A stretch of DNA of 64,000 nt from Sclerodactyla briareus (Eukaryota > Echinodermata > Holothuroidea > Dendrochirotida > Sclerodactylidae): contig JAODTK010001111.1 of the NCBI GenBank assembly GCA_026419785.1, positions 496,001 to 560,000 on the forward strand, written 5' to 3'. Below the pieces are notes generated by a model, which saw only the letters and a program-made list of their open reading frames with translations, searched no databases and was not told the origin of the DNA. Below, one piece after another: positions 1 to 12,791 of this stretch (position 1 is its first letter; each line of letters starts with the position of its first letter). A program made the translations under genes and the position numbers.

Positions 1-3000
1 AAGTTCTTTATCAAAATATTGAGTTACACATCTACGATATTTCACACAATGAATGATGTGTAAAGTCACTTTAGGATATTACCATTGTAATAACCTCGAA
101 CTTTATAAATGTGAGCATTTTCAGATTGAACAAATCTGAAACAATGCTCAATATAAACTTCACTTTGATTACTCAGCATAACATGGGTGTATGTATTTCT
201 CTTCGCATATAGTCTTATAGCGTGTGTGTTTTTTCTCAGTAGAATGGCTTACGCTTCTGTTTTTATAGATATTCACTCACATCTCAGTTATTCGATCATG
301 GCTATACCGCCAACTTCTCACTGTGGAACAAATACCTGATGATTCTCTTGGGCATTATCTGTCCGCATTACTGCAATATATCGAAGAACGAATTCCTGAA
401 TCATAAGTGACAGGAAGTGATAATATAATCGATATCGCACGAAAACTGGAAATTTTTCAATTCATTAGAATGGAAATACAAGCTAACAAGAAATGTGAAT
501 ATACAGGAAGTTGTTGGGACCGAGAAGGTAGTAACAAAAAGTTGGCATAACTACCAGAACTTTCAACACTCCGTCAGCAACTCTGAAGAACGAAGTCTTA
601 TCCGAAAATTTTGAACTGTGGACATAATGAGAGTACCTCATCGCGAAATTGACGCCGTTTAAAGTAGACTACTTGTGGACGCCTGTTCTCACAACTATGG
701 ACAAATAAAAGGGAATAAACCATGAAATGAAAACAGTAATCTTGTACAACTCGTTACAATTACCTTAGGAATTCCAGCTCGGCCACATCCTGTATAGAAT
801 ATCTGGCGAATTTCGTTGGTTTCTGTCCTGTCTTTATTGATGTTCACCTGTTTAGACTGTTCCTGCGGCCAAAACTAACATTAATCCTGGTTTCACTATT
901 CATCGTCGTTAAATCTACTCCTTTTACGACCACTACTGGTGCTCTATGTAGTAACTTGAAGGTTTTACTGGACGTTCATCCTGTGGCTGGTGCCAATAGT
1001 AAAATATCAAGCAATACATAAAATGATAGACAATTTGATTTTCGGAACATGATGGTGTCTACATCAAAACGTGGTATTTTTTTTTTATGAACGGTCAATT
1101 TTTTTCGTTGGAACTAACACTGGACATTGTTAGCGTAGTCGAGGAATTTTGCATCTTATAATGACGTCAACTGGTTTCAATTCGAAAGCAACAAGCCGAG
1201 TTGCTGTTCTGTATTCCCATTCAATAAATATTCACTATTTTTGGGAGGAAGACCGGAATGACAGGTGAACGACATTGATTATGTGTGATAAGATTTCATT
1301 CTTCTAACACTGCCTAACTGACAAACGGGGTGTCAGAAAGCAAACAAGGTCACGTGTCGGGTTGCCAAGCGTTGTAATGAAATATCGCTCTGTCAAATTG
1401 AGTTCTCGCCTCCAATACAATAATCTTTTTTCATGGATTTGTTTCAATGAACGAGACAACTATAGCTGAGTGATGACTATGATATTGAATATTGGGGAAT
1501 ATAACTGACGCACCACAGTATAGGCTTTGCAACATGTACTCCTTTTAAGTGACGCATGCATTGGGATTTGTAACAATTCCACGCTATAGAGAATAAAAAT
1601 TGATGCGCTATAGGCCCATTATCTCCATGCAATTTCACATTGTCCCACAGACATAATTTTCAGGAATGTGTCTTCTTATTTTTCCCATTTTACCTCCTGT
1701 CTTCCCCAGCCGATGTTAGTACTGAATTATAACCGATTGAATCCACTTTCACAAACTGAATTTACATACATAGGTCACGTGATATTTGTGGTTAAATGTC
1801 CTTTACGTTCTGGCGGCAATGACCTAAAATAATTTACACTCTGTTGCCTCAGTTCTTGTAGCACATCGTCTGTTCGCAACCTACTCTGTCAGGTATGGGT
1901 AATATAACCCAATGACCGTTGATTAAGTACCATTCCACGGTTACACACATTGTTATCAGCTGTTGGTCATTCTCTTCCTGTGGTATCCGGAATATTGTGC
2001 CTCAGTCCAGTCAGTTGTAATGAATCACCACCGTCTATCAATCTTCTGATGAGGGAACAGACTTATCCAGAATCGTTCGAATTTCCCACCTTATCGCATT
2101 CAGTGCTTCTGTGAAGATGGAATTTGCTCTCCAATTTTCCTGGCAACCCCTGTACATGACTGCTCTTGAGTTTAATTGGTATTTGGAGGCCGCGCTGCAG
2201 CAATGGCACGTTTAAAACCCTACGGTTCATCGTAACGCGCGAAATAATACGCTAGTAAAACATGTATGTAACGAGGCCGTCACAATAGGTCTATTAAATA
2301 GCCTGCAGTTTGGTATTCAATTTGCATTGTCTGTTGAATAATTTGCAATTGAGTTAACATTACAACTATGCGTTTCATGTTTTTGTTTTGCTGGATTGGT
2401 AATAGTACGTGATTTTTCAACATATTGGAATGTTCATAAATGAATATAATTGCCTTTCGAAAGTAATCATACAAGAGTGGCGCTTTTCAATGTCAACCCT
2501 TTATCATTCCCTGTTGTGTTTGTTCCATTCGCGTTAGTTAGAGCCACTGTCGGTTTGTCAAATTGATCCTTTTGATCCGTGATTAGGCACCATGATGGCG
2601 CGATTGAACGGGAAATTTTGCAACCCTTTAGCTTCTGATCCGGTATTGGGACCGCTCAGAGGCGCAACCACAACTATTCAAATATCACTCAGGATGGGTC
2701 ATGGCCAAGCGACTGAAATACTTGTCCAGAAAGTACTACATAAACATTATTACGCATTTATTGTTATAGAACCATTAGTTCTTTTAATCCAGCCTGTCAA
2801 TTTTATTCCTAGTTGTAACATTCGACTTTTTAGTGGAAGATCTTCAGCTTCGTGTGGTGTTGCGAAAAAAAAAACTGTTCATTCCTAAACAAGTGGTATC
2901 ATAATCACTGGGTGTAATACATATAAATTGCGAGAATTTTATTTCTATTAGCTCGAAAATATCAATGCGATGATCAGTTTACTTGAACAACCTCAGGAGT

Positions 3001-5393
3001 TAGGACAATTTTTTACTGAGGTGATTTATCCTTTGCGGTTTCGTGGTATATACTATCCGTGGTGATTTATGACATCTCGAACAAGCTTAATTAATTAACC
3101 TTACTTTATAGATACTGTGAAAACCGTTTCAACACTCACATAACACTCGATGATTTTCCCTAAAACTAATAATTTATAAACCGTGACTAAATGTAAATAT
3201 GTCGATCCGTCCCATACCATCTCGTATTTTGTTTTTATAATTCTGTCATAACGAAAGGCCTGTTAGACTTTCACAGTCATCCAGTAGTCATCCAATAAGC
3301 CCACATTTCCGTTCATACGCTACTCCACAATTGATCACGTATGAATTCATTACGACGGATTGTTTCTCTGCATTTTGTTGTTTTTGACTGAAGTGAATCG
3401 GCTCCATTCGACTGAAATATTTAAACCACTATCACGTGGGTCCACCATCGACAGATCGAGATGATGATGACTGTTTTCCGTGCAGCAAAGGGCCCCATGA
3501 TTTTTCCTAGAAAACATCATTTGGCAACAACGAATGCTTTTATTGATTCAATTGAATGACCGTAAAACAGGAATATGCATGTGGGCACGTACGAATTCGC
3601 ATGCCAATAGGTATAATAACATGCTGATAGCAATAGAGGATGCAACAGTTGTACACATTTTGACAACTACGCAAGCAGTGTGCAACACCCATGCAATTTT
3701 GACAACTAAAAATGCAGTTGTGACAACTAACCATGAAGTTGCCAAATTTGGAGATTTATACTGAGCACAGTTCTGGGGAGAGAAGGTAGTATTCCATAAT
3801 AGGACGAAATACAGATAGTGACTCCTATGTCGGACTGCAGTTCGGGCTTCAAAATAGTGCGTGATTTCCCCTGTTTATACTTTTGAGGAGGCTGTGTTCT
3901 ATTTTTCCCCGAACCTAGCTTATTATAGAAAATAAAATTGCTAATGAGTTTACAGACAATAGTGTGTAATGAATTCATGTTAATGAGGTGTACCTAAAAA
4001 GGAGCCTCGCGTTTGCAAGCCGTTGTTGGATTGTTGTCTTATCAACGAATTGTGCGGAACTACGACCACGTATTTCAAAATTTATTTTTTATCATTGGAA
4101 CTATTCTGACACATGTTAGTCTTTCCATTCACTTCTGGTAGATTTTGGCCTTTCAAGCGTGAGAGCAGTCAATTTCTCCGTCTGGTAATAAACTCTTGAC
4201 ATTCGAAATGTTTCTCTTTCACTTGTCGATCCTAACTGTACTATTGAAGACACGTTTTCCCATGTACAGTCACTCGATGCAACCAATATATTGACCCTCT
4301 GAATAGATTGCGGTTGAACATATTGATGCTACACGGTAATGATACTGGATTATAGTTGAGTACATTCCCAGGTCATCACATGTCTTGGTGGTTTAGCGGG
4401 AAATCACTGAATGATAAAAGGCTCTGCTAGTCTGGTCATGTATTACTTGTAATTAACATTTGCTTCGTGCTTTGCTAATATCTGCCAGCACTCTTCATGC
4501 ATGCGGTATTCGACGTCTGTAACGCTTGTATTCATCTCCAAAATACTCCAGTCTATCGATCAATCATTGTTTCATTAAAAGTGAATTTGGCTTCACCGTA
4601 CGGTAGAGTAACCCGAAATTGGAACCTTCCTCCACTTGCCACTGGGCTTACTTGGAAATGCTTTCCGTATGAAGGTGTTCAACTCTGACGCCTGCTGGAG
4701 AAACTGCGGACTGCGGGTCATGGAATGGAAAAATAATGTTGCCTAAGATGATACTTTGTTAGGTTTTATATGGGCACACGAAAATCATTGAATAACTGTC
4801 GGTGAATACTGCTGATATATGGTACAGAAAAAGTGATCGGTTTCGTCAGAGACTGGCCAGTACCAAAAGTGTCAAAAGCAGTCATCAACAGATGGTATGG
4901 TTCTGGGATTTTCACTTTCTTAGCCTGTCATTGGTCATTTAGGGTTTCAGGAGAGCCACTGCAAGCCCTTGTGTATGCTATCTTCCAGGAAGCCAACAGA
5001 CATGAGAAAATTAATTTGATTGCAAAGACAACATGGTCAATGAATACAGTGCTTTCCTGAAGCCAGCGACAATAAACGCTCAGGTTCTGACTCCTGGTGA
5101 AATTAGCTGATTTTTTTTTTCTTTCATTAAGAAGTTAATGACTTCATTCGTATTAGGTGATGAAAAACAGTAAACTAGTCCACATCAGAAAGATGTTATA
5201 TATCAAGTAGTTTTCTGTATATAACCACTAGGAATCAAACGTTCGGTCAGAGAGTTTGGCAACCCAAATACTGCTTGCGTCGCGATTCTTCTTCGTACAA
5301 TAGCCTATCATGGTCATACAGCACCGACTCGGTACACTTCGTCTATTTGGGAGAACTCTCTTACACATGGGTAGTACTATAATTTTCATTGGG
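1..5393. other. No recognised gene
   Basis: No reading frame here resembles a family I know, and splice-like signals do not connect into a gene model. The frame at 4833-5060 (+), which reads a 75-residue peptide with a DWPVPKVSK stretch, is the only one with a vaguely protein-like composition. I could not assign it. Confidence 0.5.
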
Positions 5394-5440
5394 CTTTTTT
5401 TTTTTCATCTTTTCCAATCTCAGCTCATTTATTAATCATT

Positions 5441-5540
5441 ATAATAATAATAATAATAATAATAATATAATAATAATAATAATAATAATGAACCGGTGAT
5501 TATATAGCGCTTAATCACAGGCATCTAAGCGCTTTACAAG
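5441..5540 (-). mobile_element. 3' end of an L2-like LINE or SINE with (ATT)n tail
   Basis: Read on the minus strand this is a GTAAAGCGCTTAGATGCC... segment, then AAGCGCTATATAAT, then about 49 bases of interrupted ATT repeats at 5441-5489. A GCGCTATATAAAT motif followed by a trinucleotide tail is typical of the 3' ends of L2/CR1-like LINEs and the SINEs that borrow them. The intact LINE end at 38.65 kb in this window shows the same motif. No coding part remains. Confidence 0.6.
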
Positions 5541-5545
5541 ATAGA

Positions 5546-6312
5546 AAACAACAAGCTAGTGAAAGTAACTTACAAATTATATTATATTATATACAGTAAG
5601 TATGCACGCGTTGTAGATTTTTTAGGCTTCGAGTAAGCACAAGGGCTTCATTTGTTGATTTTTTTCTTCATGTATGCATATTATTGTTTTAGAGCTGTCC
5701 TCAGTATTAATTTGCGAAAACAATAGAAACAAAATCAGAGTTTTGCTTTCATCTATTTTCTCACTTCATTGATTACAATACATCTAGAAAAGAAAGTAGC
5801 TGACAGTTCTTATTCTTATTTAATTGGGGAAAAAGAACCTCGAATATAGTTCGCGCTTTTGCAATTGAGTCTTTGATCATGTGTAAATCTTTACACATAA
5901 AATAACGTATACTTGAAAAAAAAATCACCTGATATACGATACCAGCGTTATAGGTGTCGTCGTCCTCAAGTCCGTGTTGCCGATATGTTCTCGAGAAAAC
6001 TTATTATATCGATACGCGAAAAGCACGACACCCTGTGTTGAGTTATCCTGAATTGGGTTAACCTCGTTCGGGGTTTTATACGTGTAGAGAGAGATGCTTC
6101 CAAAAATGTCGCTCCGTTTATTTTACCTGCGGAATTCTTTGTACAAAATTTGTTCGAGAATGAACTCTTCAGGCGAAATTAAATATAGTTTATCGAGGAA
6201 GAGTCATACGGTTGTGATCCTCAGGACCGATCCTGATTTTCACAGCATCCCACCCCGCCCTATAGAGACTTAATTCAAGTCGAGACCGCTCCTGAATGCA
6301 TTCAAACTCATA
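5546..6312. other. No recognised gene
   Basis: I see no coding or RNA signature between the LINE tail and the start of the repeat unit at 6.3 kb. Confidence 0.4.
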
Positions 6313-6890
6313 GGCTGGGATTCCAGTAGATGCTATGCTATCCGGGCTGGATGTGAAAATCACATATTTAGGAAAACGAACGTTTTTTTTTCAGATGAAC
6401 ACATTATACGTTGTATGCGAGAAGACCATAAAAAGGCAGCAGCCCATGCATATTGTCGTTGCTTGGCTTTTTGAGGAAGATATTCCATAGAATTCATTCG
6501 TGGCGATACGCATCTTATCCCTCCTATTCAGCGTTGGTTTGCCTTCATTTAAATTTTGGCTTCTGTTGAACCAATAATCTAGCTTGCCAACTAAATAGAC
6601 CATATTTAAACACTATCCCACGCTCAGTTCACGTAAATTAGCGATTTCCACGTACGCATACGCATCTATGGAATCCTAGCTTTAGGCTGGGATTCCAAGA
6701 TGCGAATGCGGTTATAACGTTATGTGAAAATCGCACTTTTGCAAGTTTTGGGATTGTTTTTTTTCCTTCTTTCATTAGGAGAGATGATAAAGTGAAACGG
6801 TTATAAGTATTTAGTAACCCGAACGTCAAATTGCTTCTATAAGGTAAATTATTAGAACGCATCAATTTGCCGCAATGGTAATTTTACCAG
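6313..6890. repeat. Diverged copy of the 430-bp TIR-bounded repeat, plus a truncated second unit
   Basis: A unit at 6313-6684 begins GGCTGGGATTCCA and ends TGGAATCCTAGC, so its ends are inverted copies of each other. A second unit starts at once with GGCTGGGATTCCAAGATGCG at 6685 and fades after roughly 80-200 bp. The interior (AGACCATAAAAA.GCAGCAGCCCATGCATATTGTCGTT, then TTCAG.GTTGGTTTGC) matches the tandem units at 34.1-35.0 kb with many substitutions. The family is therefore dispersed and tends to stack head to tail. Confidence 0.65.
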
Positions 6891-7595
6891 CTACTCAAGG
6901 CTCGTTCCATCTATTTTGATGATTTTTAACCGCTAGGATCTCTTCCTCTGAAACCAGTTGTAGCCTATTCAAACATTTTTTCATCTTTTACTCTCCTGAA
7001 TCGCCAATTCCTTGTCATGCCCCGTCCCGTGGAATCCTACAACCAAGCCTTAGACGAAACAATGTCTTCCGGAATGCTATACAATTCATTAATCATTCTT
7101 GACGAGAAAAATTTTCCGATGTCTAGCCTGCTGCGCTTGTCGCGAGGCGTGAGACAACGTTGTTGTCAACATTGAAAATGATACACGGAGAGGCACGCAA
7201 CCGTGCGTATGATTCCTTGCCATTTCTTTAGTGACTTTCAAGTTCACCTAAAATCATCTTAAATATTTTTTTGTAAGCAGGCAAGTAGCAGAATAATTAA
7301 CTTATAACACACCAACACGTCCGGATTGTGCAAGTTGAGTTTCGAGCAACACATCCATCCTTTGGTCGTTAACTACATGCATATAATACCTCACTGCCTT
7401 GAATCCTACCTCCCCGCAATGGTAGAGGTTTCTATCTGCTTATGTTGGAATTATCGTGAGCAATCACAATGCATGTTGGATATTATATGTATTGTTCAAA
7501 CGCTGGTACACTCCAGAATTGAAATCTACAGAATAACTTTATAATGCCATCAAAAATAATCGTGATTCCATAGGTGTGTTTCTATCATAATGTAT
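6891..7595. other. No recognised gene
   Basis: Nothing supported. Short frames on both strands have no family resemblance. Confidence 0.4.
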
Positions 7596-7870
7596 CACTC
7601 AGTGAACTGTGGCAGTTATGGGAATCCGTGGAGTTGCACTGTCCTGGTTCAAAGGTTATCTTTACTATAGAAAACAGTTTTCTACAGTCAATGATAGCAT
7701 TCCTGATAAACTCACTATTGAATGTGGTGTACCCCAGAGTTCAATACTTGGTCCATTTTTCTTCATTATATACATTGATGATATCTCCATGCTTTTGCTG
7801 ATGACACTAACATAATATTTACAGGCAAACATTCAGAGGAGATAACCTGCCTCTGAGTGTGCTCAGTAAA
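7596..7870 (+). mobile_element. LINE reverse-transcriptase fragment
   Basis: The frame at 7609-7815 reads GIRGVALSWFKGYLYYRKQF, then IECGVPQSSILGPFFFIIY and IDDI. This matches the palm segment of non-LTR reverse transcriptases (family pattern [20 protein letters not shown]). A FADDTN-type catalytic motif is just recognisable after a frameshift near 7800. Only about 90 residues remain of a protein normally near 900, so this is a dead fragment. The clade cannot be fixed from this length. Confidence 0.75.
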
Positions 7871-8059
7871 TTTAGGGACTGTTTTGTTTTGTTTTTCAAA
7901 CAACTCCCACTACAAATTGACAAAACAATATATGGATTAGGTCCATGTGGTCAGCAGATGAAGCTCACCGTGACAAACAGATTTTCCATTACAACATTGC
8001 TCTTCTATGTTTCGTTGGCCAAGGTATAAATGGATTGCCCTATGGTGACATTCCATAAC

Positions 8060-8290
8060 ATTGACCTGGCACCATATGCTTCATCCTCACCATATGTGCA
8101 AACTACCTACCAATATGAACTTAATAATACTTGCGTTCATTATATATTGTGTTGATAAGGTTTTTGGACGTTGCCCTGTCGTGGCTTTGAATGCCCTAGA
8201 ACTGGCACTAAAACCACTATGGTTTCATCCTCTCTACATGTGCAACCCATGTGCTAATTTGAACTTGATACCTGCTTGCGTTCTTCAGAT
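8060..8290. repeat. Diverged tandem repeat, about 147-bp period
   Basis: The segment around 8066-8133 (ACCATATGCTTCATCC... to TACTTGCGTTC) recurs at about 8213-8281 (ACTATGGTTTCATCC... to TGCTTGCGTTC) with many substitutions and a CCTACATGTGCAA-type core. The two copies are old. No coding potential. Confidence 0.5.
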
Positions 8291-8309
8291 TTGTGCGGAC
8301 AGTGATGTC

Positions 8310-8361
8310 ACACAACACACACGCGCGAGCGCGCACACACACACACACATACGCACGGACA
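8310..8361. repeat. (CA)n microsatellite
   Basis: An interrupted CA repeat with CGCGCGAGCGCG in the middle. It immediately follows the diverged tandem repeat. Confidence 0.9.
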
Positions 8362-8576
8362 TGATTGCCTAAATTCCTTTTGCCTCCGGCATGGAATCAT
8401 AAATAATAATCGAAGGGATATTCTTGTGTTCAAAGACCGTTTTCAACGGGCACCTAAATCGTGGTACCCTATAATAGGGCCCAAAGAATAGGGTTATGAG
8501 GTCATATGTAAACCATGGAGCGGGACGATCATCCGCATGTCCGTCAAGATGTTCCCCATACCCCTAGGGTCACGGA

Positions 8577-8608
8577 TTTTTTTTTGTTTTTTTTTGGGGG
8601 GGGGGGGG
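8577..8608. repeat. T-run followed by G-run
   Basis: About 19 T-rich bases (8577-8595) run straight into about 13 G bases. Short frames across it are composition artefacts. Confidence 0.9.
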
Positions 8609-11600
8609 TTATTGAGAGCACAGGGGCACAGGGTCTATGGAAAAGGGTACAACAAAAGCAAACTGCAATTTTTACATTTCTCTCACATGGTCTTGCATTA
8701 GTATTCTCGGAACCTGCGTGCACACTGATACATCAACCTCGGAATTGCTCAAAAATTGATGGTCAAAATATAAATATGAAGTCAGGGCTCTGTGAACTGG
8801 ATGGAAATTTGTATAATAATTTTGTCAGATAATGAATTTCACCCCAAACGAAAACATTATAGGAATTTCAATGAACACTGACTTATTGGTAATACAGTCA
8901 ACTGTCTGAATTCAGCCTGGCAAAAGAATTGACTGCGAGTTCAAAGCTCATCGAAAGCTCAAGAACTTTCCAGCAGTACTGTCTTGCTGTTGAACAGGGC
9001 ATGTCTTCTGAAATGTTCCCCAAATTCAAAGAGAGCACTCCGACAAATTCAATTTTGACCGAGGTTCTGCGACTTCGAATACTTCAATAAGCCCGGGTCT
9101 GGGGAAGCCCGAACGCACGGATCCGATACTTCGGAACGAGAACTCCGTCAATAGTTTTACAACTTACTCCATCACAGTAAGGTGAACAGTTTGGAGACAC
9201 TATACATCTTATCAGTATGTGATTTGTTTTCATTTCGCAGCGACAACACTGAGGTTTTGTTTGTTTGGCTGTTTGTCATTCAAACGGCTTAAAAACAGAG
9301 TTCCTTGTCTCGTTAGTTCCGTCCTGTAGTGATGGCCCTCCGATCCGGGACGGGAAAACCCCAGCGCGCAAAAAGAATTATCTCCAAAAGAAAAGTATCC
9401 ATAACTTGTGAGTAGGCTCTACTGCTTACGGAACGATACATTTCCAGAAGTTTCCCTCCGATCGTTGGTCATTTTTATTGGTTGATGACATTACGGCGAA
9501 ATCCTGACAATAAACCGCGTGGCTATTTTTATTACTCGTAACCATGCAATGGTTCTCGCAATCACTTCGAGGCAACTTTGAGTACATTTTAGGGACTGGT
9601 TTGGGACTTACGCGAATGAGTCTGTTGATCTCTCACGCTAACTTATTAAGCACGCGAAATGGCAATAATAATTCTAGTTGATTGTGTAAAGAAGGGAATT
9701 GGGGGGCCAGTCGAAGTTTTTAAAGGTGTGTTAAATTTGCTTCACGAATATTACTTTTTTATCCGAACAAGAAAACAAGTGAAGGTAAAAACAAAAGAGA
9801 GAGCAACAATAAACCGGAGAGTATGAACAAAATCAACGCACCATTACGTCGCATCTAGACAACATTACAATACTCCTACTCAATGCTCCTCTGGGGAATG
9901 GACGATTAAAAACTCCTATGTCAGGTACTGTGCCCTTCAAACGGATGAGAATAAAGTACTCTGCTTGTTCAATTCGTCCCAGTTTCACGGCCTTAATGAA
10001 CAAGCATGAATTTATTACTGTTGTAGAGTCAGGCATCAGAGTGAAGAATTATACATTGGCATATATTGGCACGCTCGGCCAGATGTTCCGAACGTGTGGT
10101 CTGAGGCGTGGTTTCAATAAGTATTACATGGAGAGGAGGACCATAATTCACGCGTCGATGTGTTCATGTGGGACGGCTGTTCAATGTCAGCAGTGTGGCC
10201 TGTCATCTCACTGCTCATGAACTAATCTATGGATACACACAGAACATGCCTGCCAAGGTATGCTTAAATTATTCCCACAAGCTATTGCTCTTCATAGTTA
10301 ACTCTAATGTAACATCACATGAGCATAGCTTAACCATATTTTATACTCCAATTATGGTCATGAGCAGATTTACAAGGCGTATCGTGTTCTCCTGTGATGC
10401 GTTGGATGAAAGTTGCTTGTAAATAGCACAAAAGTTTGCGTCAATTTCGCTTCTCTTGCTCGATTCAACCATTTTTCTACAATTGTGTGAGTTGTTGAAT
10501 ACGTAAATGTTTTTTATTGCATCACATGTTCTTGTTATTATTCATGAGTAGATTTTAGCCATGAAGAATGGAGTAATTTGGATTCAAGTAAAGGTATTTT
10601 CGTTGTAGTTTTCATGCTTTAGTAACAATATGTCGTGTGAAGTTAGTTACGGAGTTAACCTACGACAATATTGGGCGCATTGTTTCTTCGTGGGCATGGC
10701 GTGTACCAACATGCATTTCACCTGCTGTGCATCAGAGATTTGTTTCTACACACTTCACCGAGCCTTGGAATCGCTTCACAGGTAGTACTGTGATCATACA
10801 AATCATATCGACAATCCCCATGCTAATACCTGCTGTCATTAACTGTTTAATATGTGTACGTTGTACTTGATGTCTCACAGATACAATAAACCAATGTTCA
10901 AAACTAATAATTCATACATATCACCAAGAAGACGGAAAATAGTCGCTTTATATATGCTCCACCCTTTTTCGTGATTTTCCAATCACAATAGGTAAAACGG
11001 TTTTTTAAACAAGTTGTCAAAGAATCATACTCTCATTTTTCGGAATGCGGATTTCACTCATTCACTCACTATTCACTCATTGCTAAAAAGGAACAGTCAT
11101 AGTAGTCAATATGGGACTTCAAAGAAGAACCATGAACTATTTAAAAGAAGAAAAACTGAACTGAACTGAAGCCAATTAGCTGCCTACACCTGAGCTGGTG
11201 AAGGTCACCTAGTGCGGTGAACAGTCTGACAACAACAACGTTATTGAGGAATAAAAATAGTGTATTCAAGCGAGAATTCAACTACTTTTTTTCAAAGCAA
11301 TCAAAAATACACCCCGCGTCGGTCTTCCTTTACAATGAAATCTTGATCATGCAAAATGAATAAAGATTTGCTGTTCTAACAAGCGCAAGTCGGACGTCTT
11401 GATAGCTGTCGGACGGCAAAATTACCGTCGCGAATACACTGCATATGTTCTCACCAATTCACATCTATTGTTAGTTCACATTTAATTGACCTTTACTGCC
11501 CTCTGTCATAACCTTGGAATGGCTTGGAACATGTCTACTACCTTAGCCTAATAATTTCTATCAGTGCTCAGCACAAAGTACCCAACTAACTCATTCCTAG

Positions 11601-11870
11601 GCCTGTATATTAGCTATATGTACCCAACAAAACTTTATATGTGAACCAGCACAACTCCTAGGCCTGTAGCAGTAAACAGTGGAAATCCCCCGTTCCCCGT
11701 ATTCCAGCCACCTCATTGCTGACAGACAAATTAAACAGGTCCTCTCAATTCCAGCAGCCATGCCTGCAGCTCGAGGGAATATGTAAGCAAAACCACTCTC
11801 ACAGAGAGTTCAATGGGAAGGGCTGTGGGTACGCAAATTGGGGTAATTAATTAATTGGATTTAATTGAAA
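8609..11870. other. No recognised gene
   Basis: The longer frames here (for example 9918-10220 and 10168-10422 on +) have no recognisable motif, no consistent splice sites and no homologous neighbour. I report nothing in this 3.2 kb. Confidence 0.4.
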
Positions 11871-11874
11871 CTAA

Positions 11875-12040
11875 TCACACTATTACAAACAAAAATGATA
11901 CCCAGCCTCGTCATTGGCATGCTTCATCCACTCACCAAGTTTCAACCTGATCGCATGTACGGTTCAGAAGTTGCGAATGAACGTGACGAACAGAATGGAC
12001 GAACGGAAGGACGAACGAAGAACGGACGGAGAGACATGAT
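11875..12040. repeat. Dispersed repeat with GGACGAAC-type simple repeat
   Basis: A block beginning near GGCATGCTTCATCCACTCACCAAG runs into CGCATG.ACGGTTCAGAAGTT and then a degenerate GGACGAACGGAAGGACGAACG tract (about 11975-12035). The layout of a conserved block ending in a GACG-rich microsatellite looks like a common non-coding dispersed repeat. Family not identified. Confidence 0.5.
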
Positions 12041-12394
12041 GACTTGTAGAGCTACCCCAGCTAAAAAAACAGCCTCTGCATTAATTTTGCAATTTTCACT
12101 GTTAAAAGCCATCTGCTATCTGCCAACTAAAGAAAATTTGAAGAGTACATCTGGTTCCCTGCAAAACAATTGTAGCGATGTGTTCCCTGCGTATTTGTGT
12201 TCGAAAACAAATATACCTGTTTAGGAACAAAAAAATCTAACTACTGTCAAATGTCTCAAGGAGAATAACCAGGTTAGTACCAAGTGTCGAACATGAACGT
12301 TACGAAAAGATATTGAAAGAAACATATCAAGGGACAAGAACAGTTTTGAAGACAAGACAATGAAGACAGAAGAATTCAAACATCAGGATCGGAC
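12041..12394. other. No recognised gene
   Basis: No coding or RNA signature seen before the RTE-like LINE copy begins. Confidence 0.4.
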
Positions 12395-12791
12395 TGATGA
12401 TAAATCAGTCAGAACCTCCTCGGAGTCTTGAGGAGGAATACCTTGTGAGCCCTTTTTGGCAGATATTCTGGCACTACTGGCGACAGTAAAGAGGGGTAAC
12501 AGGGAAAGCAGCTAGAGGGACAGAATGGAATGGAATCGAATGGACTGAAAGTGAATACAACAGAAAAAAGTTATGGTTTTCACCAGGGACCGAGCCAGAC
12601 TTGCAGCATCAGAGATGAGTGATGGAATTGGAAGGTGTAATTGGAGATATGCCAGGAGAAGCTGAAATTCAACCTCTGTAAGACCAGTACTCTTGTATAG
12701 GGAGGGAGATTTGGGGTGCCGGATATGAATGAGAAGGTAATGAATGAGAAGGAAATAAGAAGGAGATAGCATGAACACGTGGTGAGGATGG
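12395..12791 (+). mobile_element. RTE-like LINE copy 1, 5' part (split by a nested LINE)
   Basis: This aligns with copy 2 at 14.9-15.8 kb. GACAGAATGGAATGGAATCG at 12520 matches GGCAGAATGGAATGGAATCG at 15272, and the following 250 bp match with indels. Broken frames read FREEYLVSPFW, the position where relatives have a REGLPWELLYADDLV-type segment. It ends abruptly at 12791 in GTGAGGATGG, where a CR1/L2-like LINE begins. It resumes at 13683. The copy is an old pseudogene. Confidence 0.65.

Noticed and set aside
2046..2070. Hammerhead ribozyme suggested by CTGATGAGG
   Set aside because: The required GAAA strand and pairing stems are absent nearby.
4833..5060. Retroviral-type integrase fragment
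   Set aside because: The DWPVPKVSK stretch faintly recalls an integrase core but lacks the D,D-35-E spacing and any neighbouring pol domain.
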